This document shows positions 43,685 to 52,459 of a stretch of 64,000 nt of DNA, in pieces. The notes under the pieces were generated by a model. That model saw only the letters and a list, made by a program, of their open reading frames with translations. It was not told where the DNA came from and ran no database searches. The first letter of the stretch is position 1. Each line of letters begins with the position of its first letter. The stretch lies in contig NZ_JBGUAZ010000004.1 in the NCBI RefSeq assembly GCF_041821085.1, positions 1-64,000 of the forward strand, read 5' to 3'. The translations under genes were made by a program, and so were the position numbers. This stretch comes from Natrinema sp. HArc-T2. Its GTDB lineage: Archaea; Halobacteriota; Halobacteria; Halobacteriales; Natrialbaceae.

Positions 43685-43963
43685 CTATTTCCGATACGTT
43701 CTGATCCCAAACCGTCCGTAGTCGCCGTATGCGAGCTCGAGCGAGCCGATCCACCAGTTCCATCGCTCCGCTGGCGTGCCGTCGGGGGCGTCCGACAGCT
43801 CGTCGATGACGAGATCGTTGGTTAGCGTCGTTCCAACGTCGGTCTCGTACTGGCTTGAATCCGCGAGATCGACGGCCTGTCGGACGACGACCCGCGACTG
43901 GCCGATCGTGCCGCCGAACTCCTCAGACAGGCGCGTCTCGAGCCGCTCGGGATCGATGAACAC
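43685..43963 (-). CDS. Conserved hypothetical, 92 aa (GTG start)
   Basis: From GTG 43963 the protein reads MFIDPERLETRLSEEFGGTI and ends ELAYGDYGRFGIRTYRK. The in-frame upstream extension to 44092 is basic and low quality, so I reject it. Composition is acidic and the predicted pattern alpha/beta. It resembles small haloarchaeal proteins of unknown function. Lies between a membrane protein and a UspA protein. Confidence 0.6.
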   Translation of the reverse strand: MFIDPERLETRLSEEFGGTIGQSRVVVRQAVDLADSSQYETDVGTTLTNDLVIDELSDAPDGTPAERWNWWIGSLELAYGDYGRFGIRTYRK

Positions 43964-44116
43964 ATATCGACGTACGGAGTCCACGTACTTGACTGTTCGA
44001 GCGGAACTGCTATCGAAAGGCACTGCGACGGGCTGGTGTCCCGCTGTCGCGTGGGTCCGCCGGTCGGTCGCGGCCCCGCCCCGGGCGCCCACTGCCGGGC
44101 GTCCGTCTGACGCGAG

Positions 44117-44575
44117 CTACACCGAGAGAACGGGCTGGCTCGCGTACGAGAGGACGTACTCGGCGGCATCCTCGAGGACCTCCACCTCGGCGCCGGTCAC
44201 GGGTTCTCTGGGGAGGACGATGAAGTCGGCGTCGATCGAATCGGCGGTGTCGAGGACGACGTTGCCAGGATGGCGCATCTTCCGCAGTTTCGAGAAGCCG
44301 TCGTCGACGGAGGTCGCAAGCGACACGTCAGCATCGGCGGCGAGCGCACGGGCGTCGTCGAAAAACCCCTGTGTCGTCTCGGCGATATCGTCCTCGTCGA
44401 CGGTGCCGTTATCGAGCCCGTAGACGACGCCGCGTCCGAGGACGAACAGAGCGTGGACGGACGCATCGTAGCGGTCGGCGACGGCGATGGCGTACTCGAC
44501 TGCGGTGACTGACTCGTCGCTGCCGTCGACCGGCGCGAGGACGGTGTCGACGGTAAACGGCTCGCTGGCATCCAT
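44117..44575 (-). CDS. Universal stress protein family protein
   Basis: 152-aa UspA fold: TVLAPVDGSDESVTAVEYAIAVADRYDASVHALFVL at the N-terminus with the Asp of the ATP pocket, and VVLDTADSIDADFIVLPREPVTG at the beta4 region. The canonical G-x2-G-x9-G-S/T ATP loop is absent, so it may be of the non-ATP class. It is divergently transcribed from a second UspA gene with 129 bp between the starts. Confidence 0.8.
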   Translation of the reverse strand: MDASEPFTVDTVLAPVDGSDESVTAVEYAIAVADRYDASVHALFVLGRGVVYGLDNGTVDEDDIAETTQGFFDDARALAADADVSLATSVDDGFSKLRKMRHPGNVVLDTADSIDADFIVLPREPVTGAEVEVLEDAAEYVLSYASQPVLSV

Positions 44576-44704
44576 ACAGGGCAGTGAGTGTTCCGTGGCA
44601 AAAAAGCCACCCCACGCTGTGCCTGCTGTGTGTTCGCGAACCAGCCGTCCGTCTCCCCTGCCCCAACGGGGACGTTTAAGCGACCGGGTGCGTAAGTCGT
44701 CGCT

Positions 44705-45166
44705 ATGTTCGATACGGTCGTGGTCGCTACTGACGGCTCCGACAGCGTCAAACGGGCCGTCGACGTCGCACTCGATCTTGCAAACCGCTTTGATGCCGAC
44801 ATCCACGCCCTGTCGGTCATCGACGCCAGCGAGGTCGACGCCTCGCCGGAGCAACTCCAAGACGAGTTCCGTACCGCCCTCGAGACGACTGCCGACGCCG
44901 CTCTCGGCACCGTCGAGGAGCGCGCCGACCGGGAGGTGATGACCGCGGTCCGCGAGGGCCGGCCCGCTGCCGAGATCTGTGCGTACGCCCGCGAGGTCGA
45001 CGCCGACGTGATCGCGACTGGCACCCGCGGTCGCCACGGCGAGAACCGGCTGCTGCTCGGCAGCGTCGCCGAGCGCATCGTCCGGACGTCACCCGTTCCG
45101 GTCCTGACCGTGCGACAACTCGATCCCGAGGCCGATGGCGACGACGAGTCGACTGCTGACTCCTGA
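44705..45166 (+). CDS. Universal stress protein (ATP-binding type)
   Basis: 153 aa: MFDTVVVATDGSDSVKRAVDVALDLA, then VDADVIATGTRGRHGENRLLLGSVAERIVRTSPVPVLTV, where GTRGRHGENRLLLGS gives the G-x2-G-x9-G-S nucleotide loop. Acts in the cytoplasm in stress signalling. A TTTAA box near 44676-44680 is about 27 nt before the ATG, implying a leaderless mRNA. Divergent partner of the preceding UspA gene. Confidence 0.92.
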   Translation: MFDTVVVATDGSDSVKRAVDVALDLANRFDADIHALSVIDASEVDASPEQLQDEFRTALETTADAALGTVEERADREVMTAVREGRPAAEICAYAREVDADVIATGTRGRHGENRLLLGSVAERIVRTSPVPVLTVRQLDPEADGDDESTADS

Positions 45167-45258
45167 TCGACGCTGACACGCGGCGATCGACGTTTCACAC
45201 TCCCTCGGTGACACCCGAGACCGGCGGTTACTTCCCGACAGGACACCCAGCAGCTACC

Positions 45259-46476
45259 ATGTACGACGAACTCATCGAGAGCGGCGATCTGCCGCTCGCG
45301 CGCAAATCCGTGCTGCCGGGGACCGGCTTTTTCCTGCCCGACACGCTCGAGGAAGATCTCGAAGCGCAGCAGACCGAAGCCGCCCTCGAGGGGGCCGAGG
45401 TCGCGGTCATCGCGGACCCGGACGCGGACGGACTGGCCTGCGTTGCACTGCTTCGCGAGGCTTACGACGACATCCAGAACGTACCGGAACCGGACGCTGA
45501 CGAGGCCGACGCTGACGATGATGATGACGCTTCCGACGACGAACCGCTCGAGGAGTTCGAGCCGACGCCCCATTCCGTCGCGTTGATCCCCGCCAGTCCC
45601 CACGACGTCGAGGACGCGCTGGCCCGCGTCGCCGAGTACGGCGACGAGGGGATCGACATCTTCGTCTGTGACCTCGCACCCGATCGATACGAATACGTCG
45701 AGGACGAACTCGACGCGGCCCTCGAGACCGCAGACAGCATCGCGTGGTACGACCACCACCAGTGGGGTGACGACGTCGCACAGGCAGTTCGGGACGCCGG
45801 CGTCGACCTCGTCGTCGGTGACTCCGACGAGGAGTGTAGCGCCGACGTCGTCTATCGCTCGCTCGAGTACGACTTCAACCTGATGTACGAGGAACTGGCG
45901 GCAGTCACCCGGGATCACGACCTCTGGCTTCGCGAGGACCCGCGCAGTGACGATCTGGCGGACTACGCCTACTGGACCGATCCCGCAGAATACGTCGAGG
46001 TCGTCCGCGAGTACGGCGTCGACCTGCCCGACTGGGTCCAAGAGTACATCGCCGAGCGCCGCGTCGAGAAGGAGGCGCTGATCGAGCAGGCAGTCGGTCG
46101 GGCGGAGCTTCGCGAGATCGGCGGTTACACGGTCGGGATCACCTACGGCCGCTGTTCGCAGAACGAGGTCGCCGAAGCGATGCGCGAGCAGGGTGCCGAC
46201 GCCTCCGTGATCGTCAAACCCGCCGGCTCGGCCTCGATCCGGGGCACCGACGAGTTCGACCGCTGCCACGAGGTCGCAGGGAAGGTAAACGGCGGTGGCC
46301 ACCCCAAGGCCGCGGGCTGTAAACCCGACATCTACGACGACATGCTCGACTACGCGAACCACTGGACGACCCGCGGGGCCGTGACGAAGCGGGTCATCCT
46401 CGATGCGTTCCGTGACGTCGTCGCGGAAGCAGACGCAGCCGAAGACACGGCAGAAGACGCTGACGCCGACGCGTAA
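45259..46476 (+). CDS. DHH family phosphoesterase
   Basis: 405 aa. N-terminal DHH domain with VAVIADPDADGLACVALL (first metal Asp pair), FVCDLAPDRYE, and YDHHQWGDD. C-terminal DHHA1 domain with KVNGGGHPKAAGC. An Asp/Glu insert of about 30 residues (DADEADADDDDDASDD) separates the first strands. Probably a nanoRNase, cyclic-dinucleotide phosphodiesterase or GAN/RecJ-like exonuclease; the short length without OB fold favours the smaller phosphodiesterase group. Start MYDELIESGD at 45259 preferred; an in-frame alternative at 45208 adds 17 residues. Confidence 0.86.
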   Translation: MYDELIESGDLPLARKSVLPGTGFFLPDTLEEDLEAQQTEAALEGAEVAVIADPDADGLACVALLREAYDDIQNVPEPDADEADADDDDDASDDEPLEEFEPTPHSVALIPASPHDVEDALARVAEYGDEGIDIFVCDLAPDRYEYVEDELDAALETADSIAWYDHHQWGDDVAQAVRDAGVDLVVGDSDEECSADVVYRSLEYDFNLMYEELAAVTRDHDLWLREDPRSDDLADYAYWTDPAEYVEVVREYGVDLPDWVQEYIAERRVEKEALIEQAVGRAELREIGGYTVGITYGRCSQNEVAEAMREQGADASVIVKPAGSASIRGTDEFDRCHEVAGKVNGGGHPKAAGCKPDIYDDMLDYANHWTTRGAVTKRVILDAFRDVVAEADAAEDTAEDADADA

Positions 46477-46489
46477 CTGTCTCCATCTG

Positions 46490-47185
46490 TTACTGTCGCG
46501 ACGCGGCGTACCGCATCACCAACTGCAGAACGTGGACGAAGACGCCAGCGACGGCGATGTAGACGCCGATCGTCTGTAGGGCCACTGATGCGTTCCGCTG
46601 ATCGCGTACCTTCCAGATTTCCCAGCCCAGGCGGAGTAGAAAGCCGAGGAAGATGAGGACGAAGCCGGCGAGCAACACCGGCGCAACGAACGTCCCGATC
46701 AGGATCGCGACGAGACCGCCGATGAACGCGTAGTTGGCATAGGTCCCCCAGTGTTCGAACGTCTTCGATCGGGCGTAGACGTAGGCCGCGATGACGGCAG
46801 TGATCACAGCGACGATACCCGCTGTCACGACGAGGATCGCAAACTGAGACTCTCGAGGCGCGAACCGAAGCACACCGGCCCCGAAGACCCCGAAGGCCAA
46901 CTGTAGAATTACCATCCCGACGAACGCGATCCCCGTGTCACCGCTTTCGACACCCCGTTCGGCGACCAGCTGGCCGGCAATGATCGCCGCGCCGTAGGCG
47001 ATCACGCCGACGATCGGGATCGAGAACAAGTAGTCGTTGACCGCCGCGAGCGGCGTCGCCACAAGGACGTACATCAACAGCACATTGAGCGCCATCAGGG
47101 CGCTCGCGCCGCCGATCACGCGCGCTTCGCGACTCGAGAGACCGAACCCGCGACCGGTCTCGGACGGGGTTTCGGTCGCACTCAT
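46490..47185 (-). CDS. Seven-helix membrane protein (Bax inhibitor-1-like layout)
   Basis: 231 aa with seven hydrophobic helices: about residues 24-46, 55-75, 88-108, 115-138, 148-170, 172-192 and 205-225. The segment TFEHWGTYANYAFIGGLVAILIGTF and following helices resemble BI-1/YccA-type permease-like proteins, but no motif is decisive. Cytoplasmic acidic N-terminus. It converges on the DHH gene with only 13 bp between stops. Confidence 0.72.
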   Translation of the reverse strand: MSATETPSETGRGFGLSSREARVIGGASALMALNVLLMYVLVATPLAAVNDYLFSIPIVGVIAYGAAIIAGQLVAERGVESGDTGIAFVGMVILQLAFGVFGAGVLRFAPRESQFAILVVTAGIVAVITAVIAAYVYARSKTFEHWGTYANYAFIGGLVAILIGTFVAPVLLAGFVLIFLGFLLRLGWEIWKVRDQRNASVALQTIGVYIAVAGVFVHVLQLVMRYAASRQ

Positions 47186-47290
47186 CGGTGGGTTCTATGT
47201 GATGCTGTGACAAAAGCTGTCGCCCGACAGTTGCCAGTCTGAACACCGGATACACGATCGGTCCGGCGTCGACTGCAACCGACGACCGAG

Positions 47291-47734
47291 TTACGAATCT
47301 GCCGTGTCGGAGGCGTTCCACCGATCGGAAAACGCCGTCCCACACGTACACTGTGCGTAGGCGTGGACCACGTCACCGTTGGCGTAGATACCGCCGACGG
47401 ACTCGTTTTGTTCCTCGGCGAACGCGAAGACGTACTGCACTGCGTGCTCGCCGTCGGCGTCGGCACCGTCGTCCGGACACTGCCCGCCCGCGAGATCGTC
47501 GTCGATCTCGCCTTCGGTACTCATTGCGGACTTGGCGAACTCCATCGCGCCGGTGCCGGTCGCCGCTTTGAAGGCGTTGCGTCCCCGCTCACCGTCGATG
47601 ACGATCAGCGTCCCGTCGTCGACGCGCTCGCCGAACTGCTCGAGTCGGTCGTCGGAGACGTACGCGTCCGCCAGAAAGAGCGCGACATCGTCAGGCCGCT
47701 GGCCGGCCAGAAACTCCTCGCGTTGGTCACTCAT
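47291..47734 (-). CDS. DUF5807-like conserved haloarchaeal protein
   Basis: 147 aa, start MSDQREEFLAGQRPDDVALFLADAYV. An alpha/beta pattern (GTLIVIDGERGRNAFKAATGTGAMEFAKSAM) precedes a C-terminal part with three cysteines (CPDD, AQCTCGTAF) that could bind zinc. Family name is recalled from haloarchaeal annotation and not checked. Function unknown. Confidence 0.7.
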   Translation of the reverse strand: MSDQREEFLAGQRPDDVALFLADAYVSDDRLEQFGERVDDGTLIVIDGERGRNAFKAATGTGAMEFAKSAMSTEGEIDDDLAGGQCPDDGADADGEHAVQYVFAFAEEQNESVGGIYANGDVVHAYAQCTCGTAFSDRWNASDTADS

Positions 47735-47821
47735 GCCCGCTGGTTGGCACTCGAGGTGGAAAAAGGGCGGTATTCGTCCGTTGTGATGCGAGCGCCGAAT
47801 CGACGGCGCGAGTGCTCGAGC

Positions 47822-48259
47822 CTACTGGTCCTCGAGATCTTTCGCGATCTCGCTCAGGGAGTCGCTTGGTGGCTCTCGAGCGTCGTAGTAGCTCGTCTCG
47901 CCGGGTGCGCGAAGCCCGTAGAGAAAGTCGGGCTCGACGACGTCGATCAGCACCGAGCCGCCCGTAGAGACGTCGTGGTCGTCGGTCCACGCGGTGAGTC
48001 GGTCGGTCGCGCCGCTCGGATCGCGGGCCGCGTCCGGCGTCTCGTAGACGCCCGGAATCGAGAGTTCGTCGCCAGTCAGCGCTCGCTGGACGTGTGCGAA
48101 CAGTTCCTCGCCATCGAGGACGACCCGGACGACTTCGTCGACCGGAAACGCATCACGGTCGTCGGCCGGCACCGCGAGTTTGACGCCGGTTGCCGTCTCC
48201 GTACACGTCGACCGGACCGTTTCCACTGATGGATGATCGCTCGCAATTCGGTCAGCCAT
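47822..48259 (-). CDS. Conserved haloarchaeal hypothetical
   Basis: 145 aa, acidic, beta-rich: GVKLAVPADDRDAFPVDEVVRVVLDGEELFAHVQRAL, then SIPGVYETPDAARDP and GSVLIDVVEPDFLYGLRAPGE. The pattern suggests a small beta-barrel like those found near translation genes. It lies 29 bp downstream of the S6e gene on the same strand and is probably cotranscribed. No family firmly recognised (DUF7112 is a possibility). Confidence 0.7.
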   Translation of the reverse strand: MADRIASDHPSVETVRSTCTETATGVKLAVPADDRDAFPVDEVVRVVLDGEELFAHVQRALTGDELSIPGVYETPDAARDPSGATDRLTAWTDDHDVSTGGSVLIDVVEPDFLYGLRAPGETSYYDAREPPSDSLSEIAKDLEDQ

Positions 48260-48288
48260 TGAAAATGAAACGAGTGAATCGGCGCGAG

Positions 48289-48687
48289 TTACTCGTCGTC
48301 CTCGTCCTCGCCGAGGAGGTCGTCGACGTCGGCGCTACCGCGCTCGGTGATCGAGGCGTTGATCTGGACGACGGCGTCGGAAACTTCACGGCCACGAACC
48401 GTGATGCGGCGTCGCTCGCCGTCACGCTCGGGGTGGTAGCCGGTCTGTCGGCCGGTCATCAGCACTTCCTGCAGGTTCGGCCCGGCGACCTCGCCGTTGA
48501 GCGGGCGCCCTGCCTCGTCGGAGCCGCCGGTGATCTCGAGCGTGTAGCCATCGAGGCCGACCGCACCGCCGTCGACTTCGTCGCCGATCGACTTGCCGCT
48601 AAAGCGGTTTGCGTCCTGGTCCTCTGCCTCGAGCTGATAGGCCATCCCCGAGTCGGGATCGCCGACAACGACAGTGAAACTTGCCAT
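48289..48687 (-). CDS. rps6e: Ribosomal protein S6e
   Basis: 132-aa small-subunit protein. [23 protein letters not shown] and [34 protein letters not shown] are diagnostic of S6e. ATG 48687 is the standard archaeal start; the longer open frame to 48849 upstream reads through low-quality sequence and is rejected. A short acidic tail ends the protein. Confidence 0.97.
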   Translation of the reverse strand: MASFTVVVGDPDSGMAYQLEAEDQDANRFSGKSIGDEVDGGAVGLDGYTLEITGGSDEAGRPLNGEVAGPNLQEVLMTGRQTGYHPERDGERRRITVRGREVSDAVVQINASITERGSADVDDLLGEDEDDE

Positions 48688-49043
48688 GCCCGACGGAAGA
48701 CGGCGGTCGCTCAAAAGATCATCGATCGGAACCGACCTTTTTCCGTTCGGGTTCACTGCGTTCACCGCTCTCTGCTCACGTGCACTACGCGCCCGTTCGC
48801 ACGGCTCGCGGGACCTTTGGTCCCGCGGTGACGCAAAAATCTCGACCAAAAAGGCCGCTCGCTCGGCCTACGGCCTCGCTCGCGGAGGATCTCGGTAGAG
48901 TACCTTCCCTCCCCCGGGTTAGACGGCTCTCGCAGCGCTCGAGCCGTCCGCCCGGCCACCAGCGTCAGACGGATCTCCGGCAGTGGGTGCGACGGGGCCG
49001 CGACTGGCTGGCGGGTCCACCGAAAACGGGACAGCAGCCCGTC
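48688..49043. other. Intergenic region with GC-rich hairpin-forming sequence
   Basis: About 355 bp without a supported gene. It contains GCAAAAATCTCGACCAAAAA and then GGCCGCTCGCTCGGCCTACGG (about 48849-48885), a CTCGGCC/GGCCTCG dyad of a type that recurs in haloarchaeal intergenic regions, plus GCGGGACC/GGTCCCGC (about 48808-48830), a strong hairpin, and the partial palindromic end at 49031-49047. Confidence 0.5.
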
Positions 49044-49047
49044 TCAG
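49031..49047. repeat. Partial palindromic element (right end)
   Basis: ACAGCAGCCCGTCTCAG matches the right arm of the 85-bp family and contains the TGA of the GNAT gene read on the minus strand. No left arm seen. Confidence 0.6.
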
Positions 49048-49616
49048 TCGTCGCCGAGCAGGATCGCCATCTCCTGTTCGAAGCTCTCGGTCCCGGTCGA
49101 CTCGAAGCCGACCCGTTCGTAGAGGGCGATCGCCGGATTGTTCCAGCGTTCGACGGTCAACCACACGCGTCTGATGCCGAGGTCGCTGGCGTGGCCCAGC
49201 AAGTTCTCGAGCAGGACCGTCCCGATACCGGCCTGCTGGTAGGCCTGCAGGACGAAGATCGCCAGTTCCCACTCGATGCCGCTTTTCTCCTCGATCGCCG
49301 CCGGATCGTCGCTGTCGGGGACGAGCATCGCATGGCCGATGGCGTCGCCGTCGTGGGAGGCGACGACGGTGACACTGTCCTCGGCGATCGTCTCGAGCCA
49401 GTTGCGGATGCGATCCTCGCCGGTCGGCGGAATCCCCTGTGCCCGATCGGTGGGATCGAACTCGACGTACATCTCGACGACATCGTCAAGCGCGTCGGCG
49501 GCGAACGCCGCCGGTGCGCGGATCTCGATCGACCGTCCGTCCCGATCCTCGACCGTCGTCGGCGGTGAGGGGAACGGACCGGACGGCTCGTCTGGATACT
49601 GACGCGATCCAACCAT
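49044..49616 (-). CDS. GNAT family N-acetyltransferase
   Basis: 190 aa. Acetyl-CoA site: the motif A region ELAIFVLQAYQQAGIGTVLLENLLGHASDLGIRRVWLTVERWNNPAIALYERVGFE is complete, with the Q/RxxGxG/A loop as QQAGIG. Substrate unknown. The ATG at 49616 lies 2 bp after the UspA-like stop, so the two form an operon. Its stop codon lies within a palindromic repeat end. Confidence 0.9.
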   Translation of the reverse strand: MVGSRQYPDEPSGPFPSPPTTVEDRDGRSIEIRAPAAFAADALDDVVEMYVEFDPTDRAQGIPPTGEDRIRNWLETIAEDSVTVVASHDGDAIGHAMLVPDSDDPAAIEEKSGIEWELAIFVLQAYQQAGIGTVLLENLLGHASDLGIRRVWLTVERWNNPAIALYERVGFESTGTESFEQEMAILLGDD

Positions 49617-49618
49617 CG

Positions 49619-49990
49619 TTATCGCACCAGTTTGACTGTCGTCGGGGCGTTTAGCAGGACGAACTCCGTGATCGGCCCGAGCTGGATCTTCCCCATCGGG
49701 CTCAGCGTCCCGCCGCCGATAACCAGCTCGTCGAACTCGCCTTGCTCGGCGTAATCGACGAGCGCGCTTCCGGGATCGCCCTCGAGCGTTTCGACTGTGG
49801 CGTCGCCGAGGCCCGCTCCCTCGAGGTGCTCGACAGCCAAGTCGTGCGTTTCGTCTTGCGAGCGTTTCGACTCGGGCTTGTCGACGATAACGACTGTCAA
49901 GTCGTCGCCGACCTCTTTCGTGCGGTCGATGGTCCGTCGAAGCGTCTTCACCGACTCGTCGCTTCCGCCGAGACCCAGCAACACGTTCAT
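49619..49990 (-). CDS. UspA-like protein
   Basis: 123 aa: MNVLLGLGGSDESVKTLRRTIDRT with the N-terminal phosphate loop, and DELVIGGGTLSPMGKIQLGPITEFVLLNAPTTVKLVR at the C-terminus, which preserves the G-x2-G-x9-G outline. Short for UspA. First gene of a two-gene operon with the GNAT protein, suggesting the acetyltransferase could act in the same stress response (inference). Confidence 0.8.
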   Translation of the reverse strand: MNVLLGLGGSDESVKTLRRTIDRTKEVGDDLTVVIVDKPESKRSQDETHDLAVEHLEGAGLGDATVETLEGDPGSALVDYAEQGEFDELVIGGGTLSPMGKIQLGPITEFVLLNAPTTVKLVR

Positions 49991-50137
49991 ACAGGGGACT
50001 GTGAGCCGATGGACGAAAACGGTTATGCCGTTTTCCCGGGCGATCCGCCATCGTGACCGGTCTCCGTGAGTGAAACGCCATCGCAGACGCGACGCATGAC
50101 GACGCTGTTAAGAATGTGTAGTGAGTACGGTGACCGA

Positions 50138-51556
50138 ATGAGTAATGCGGCGCTCGATGTCGTGGAGTTCCTGCTCACGACGAGCGTGTATTCGGACGAC
50201 CGGACGTTAGACGAGAACGATCTCCCGCCGTCGTTCCGCCGCGTATACTGGACCGGCGGTGTCGACGACGAAAGTGACGGTGGGGAGAGCGGGAGCAACC
50301 GCAAACCCGCCGGGATCAGTCGCCCGCTGTCGGTAACGACCACGACCGCGCGCGAGGCGACCGGTGTCGACCGCCCGTGGGAAGCCATCGCTGACCTGAT
50401 GTTTACCGAACGCGATGAGTTCTCCGGCACGATCACCCTCGCCCAACAGGAGATGGCCGAAGAGTGGTTCGCCGAGCGCGTCGACGAGGACCGGCTGCTC
50501 GAGAACCCGACGCTCACGAAGTACTTCGAACGCCACGACGACTACGACTTCGACATCAGCCACGAGGAGGCCCGCGAACGCAACCGACCGATTCAGGCCG
50601 ACCGCGTCTGGATCGACGGATTGCTCAACCAGTACTTCGACGAGGACGACGACGAGGAGATGCTCGATCTCGTCGAAGTGCGCGCGCCAGAAGAGGTCGA
50701 GACCTCACTCGACGATCTCGTTCTCACGAAGGACCAGGAGAACGAACTCGACAAGATCTCGAAGGCGATCGAACACCGCGAGTACCTCGCGAACATCGGC
50801 CTGCGCGAGATCGGGAAGCTGTTGTTCGTCGGACCGCCAGGGACGGGTAAGACCTCGACCGCCCAGGCGCTGGCCCAGGACATGGACCTGCCGTTCGTCG
50901 AGGTCAAGCTCTCGATGATCACCTCGCAGTATCTCGGCGAGACGGCCAAAAACGTCGACAAAACCTTCGAGGTCGCCAAACGGCTCTCGCCGTGTATCCT
51001 GTTTATCGACGAGTTCGACTTCGTCGCCAAGACCCGCCGCAGCGACGAACACGCCGCACTCAAACGTGCGGTCAACACCCTGCTCAAAAGCATCGACAAC
51101 ATCTCGCTGATCGAGGACGACGTCTTGCTCATCGGCGCGACGAACCATCCGGACCAGCTCGACGACGCCGCCTGGCGGCGCTTCGACGAGATTATCAACT
51201 TCCCCAAGCCCGACCGCGGCATGCGAGCGGACATCCTCGACGTTATCACCCGCACGATGGATATCGAGGAGTTCGATCCGCAGCTTATCGCCGAAGTCAC
51301 GCAGGGACTGACCGGCAGCGACCTCCGGATGGTCCTTCGGGAAGCCGTCCTCGAGGCGCTGACCGAAGACCGCACGACGCTGACCCAGGAAGACCTCCTC
51401 GACGCCGTCGAGGAGTTCGAGGAGCGCGACACCTTGAAGAACATGGATATGATGGGCGGCGATCACGACGCGCTCGTCGCCGGTGGCGGCGACCTGGGCG
51501 ACGCGGCCAGCGACGGTGGCCACTCGCACGATCACGACCACAGTCACGATCACTGA
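50138..51556 (+). CDS. AAA+ ATPase with His-rich C-terminus
   Basis: 472 aa. N-terminal domain of about 200 residues of unknown fold (MSNAALDVVEFLLTTSVYSDD), then a single AAA module of the Cdc48/FtsH class: GPPGTGKTS (Walker A), ILFIDEFDFVAK (Walker B), LLIGATNHPDQLDDAAWRRFD (sensor 1 and Arg finger), and LTGSDLRMVLREA. The C-terminus ends in a Gly-rich linker and HSHDHDHSHDH, a likely metal-binding or accidental tag. ATG 50138 chosen; in-frame ATGs at 50066 and 50096 also exist. Role probably in proteolysis or remodelling. Confidence 0.87.
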   Translation: MSNAALDVVEFLLTTSVYSDDRTLDENDLPPSFRRVYWTGGVDDESDGGESGSNRKPAGISRPLSVTTTTAREATGVDRPWEAIADLMFTERDEFSGTITLAQQEMAEEWFAERVDEDRLLENPTLTKYFERHDDYDFDISHEEARERNRPIQADRVWIDGLLNQYFDEDDDEEMLDLVEVRAPEEVETSLDDLVLTKDQENELDKISKAIEHREYLANIGLREIGKLLFVGPPGTGKTSTAQALAQDMDLPFVEVKLSMITSQYLGETAKNVDKTFEVAKRLSPCILFIDEFDFVAKTRRSDEHAALKRAVNTLLKSIDNISLIEDDVLLIGATNHPDQLDDAAWRRFDEIINFPKPDRGMRADILDVITRTMDIEEFDPQLIAEVTQGLTGSDLRMVLREAVLEALTEDRTTLTQEDLLDAVEEFEERDTLKNMDMMGGDHDALVAGGGDLGDAASDGGHSHDHDHSHDH

Positions 51557-51666
51557 CGGGCGGTCGGCCCAGCAGTAGCTCGCGGGTTCTGTATTTTCCG
51601 ACGCGGAGTAACTGCACTGTCTGACCGAATTGAGAGAAAACCCGCTGTCCGACAGCAACCGTCGTC

Positions 51667-52254
51667 TTACTCGCCGTTCGATTCTGCGTCCTCGAGCAAC
51701 TTCCAAAATCGCTCGGTATCGCCCTCGAAACGCTCGAGCAGGTCGCGCATTTCCTGTCGGTGGTCGTCGGTCACTTTGACGTGGACCATCCCCTCGTCGG
51801 GTTGGCCGTAGACGACGCTTGCGCCCTCGGGCGCAGCGACGATGGCGGGCAGCGCGACCAGATCCTCCTCGCCGTCGACCAGGATCGTCGTCGGGTCGTC
51901 CGCCGCGAGCGCACGCCGAAGCGCTCGGATGACCGGGGCGGCGAGTTCGGCGGGTGGATTGGGCACCTCGAGGCTCGCGCCGGTCGTGACCGCCTCGCGG
52001 ATTTCCTCGTCGACGGCCTCGCGTTTCGTCCGCCCATCGACGAGCGCCACGTCGGGCTGGCGACCCGCCTGCAGGAGGTGGTAGGTGACGACGTCGCCGA
52101 CGGCGATGAGGGGGCCGTCGACGGCCTCGAGCAGTCGCTCGGCGTCGGTCTCGATCGGACCCAGCGGCGCTTTGAGTTCGTGGCGGAGGTCGTCAGGCAG
52201 GACAAGTAGCTGTTCGTCGGCGGGCGTCTCGTCGGCTGTCTCGTCGCGAGTCAC
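51667..52254 (-). CDS. GTP-dependent dephospho-CoA kinase (DUF359)
   Basis: 195 aa. The archaeal CoA-pathway enzyme that phosphorylates dephospho-CoA using GTP. Family features: LPDDLRHELKAPLGPIETDAERLL, LIAVGDVVTYHLLQAGRQPDVALVDGRTKREAVDEE and ALAADDPTTILVDGEEDLVALPAIVAAPEGASVVYGQPDEGMVHVKV. Last gene of the aIF2g operon, 5 bp after spt4. The enzymatic assignment follows published characterisation of PF04019 members in archaea (recalled). Confidence 0.9.
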   Translation of the reverse strand: MTRDETADETPADEQLLVLPDDLRHELKAPLGPIETDAERLLEAVDGPLIAVGDVVTYHLLQAGRQPDVALVDGRTKREAVDEEIREAVTTGASLEVPNPPAELAAPVIRALRRALAADDPTTILVDGEEDLVALPAIVAAPEGASVVYGQPDEGMVHVKVTDDHRQEMRDLLERFEGDTERFWKLLEDAESNGE

Positions 52255-52259
52255 GGCTG

Positions 52260-52457
52260 TTAGCGGACTTTCAGCGCGTACGCACCTGGTTCGGTGATCT
52301 GCATCTCCGTCGCGATCTCGCTTTCTTCGGGGTGGGCGATGATGACGTATCCCGCCCAGTCTTCGGTCAGCGACGAGGAGTTGCAGGCCTCACAGGTCTC
52401 GTTGTCCGGTTCGTTGACCCGGTGGCACTCGCGACAGACGAGGCGGTTCGATGCCAT
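52260..52457 (-). CDS. spt4: Transcription elongation factor Spt4 (RpoE'')
   Basis: 65 aa. Zinc ribbon CRECHRVNEPDNETCEAC, followed by SSLTEDWAGYVIIAHPEESEIATEM. Partner of Spt5 in processive transcription. Two bp after rpo7 in the same operon. Typical length for archaeal Spt4. Confidence 0.96.
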   Translation of the reverse strand: MASNRLVCRECHRVNEPDNETCEACNSSSLTEDWAGYVIIAHPEESEIATEMQITEPGAYALKVR

Positions 52458-52459
52458 GG

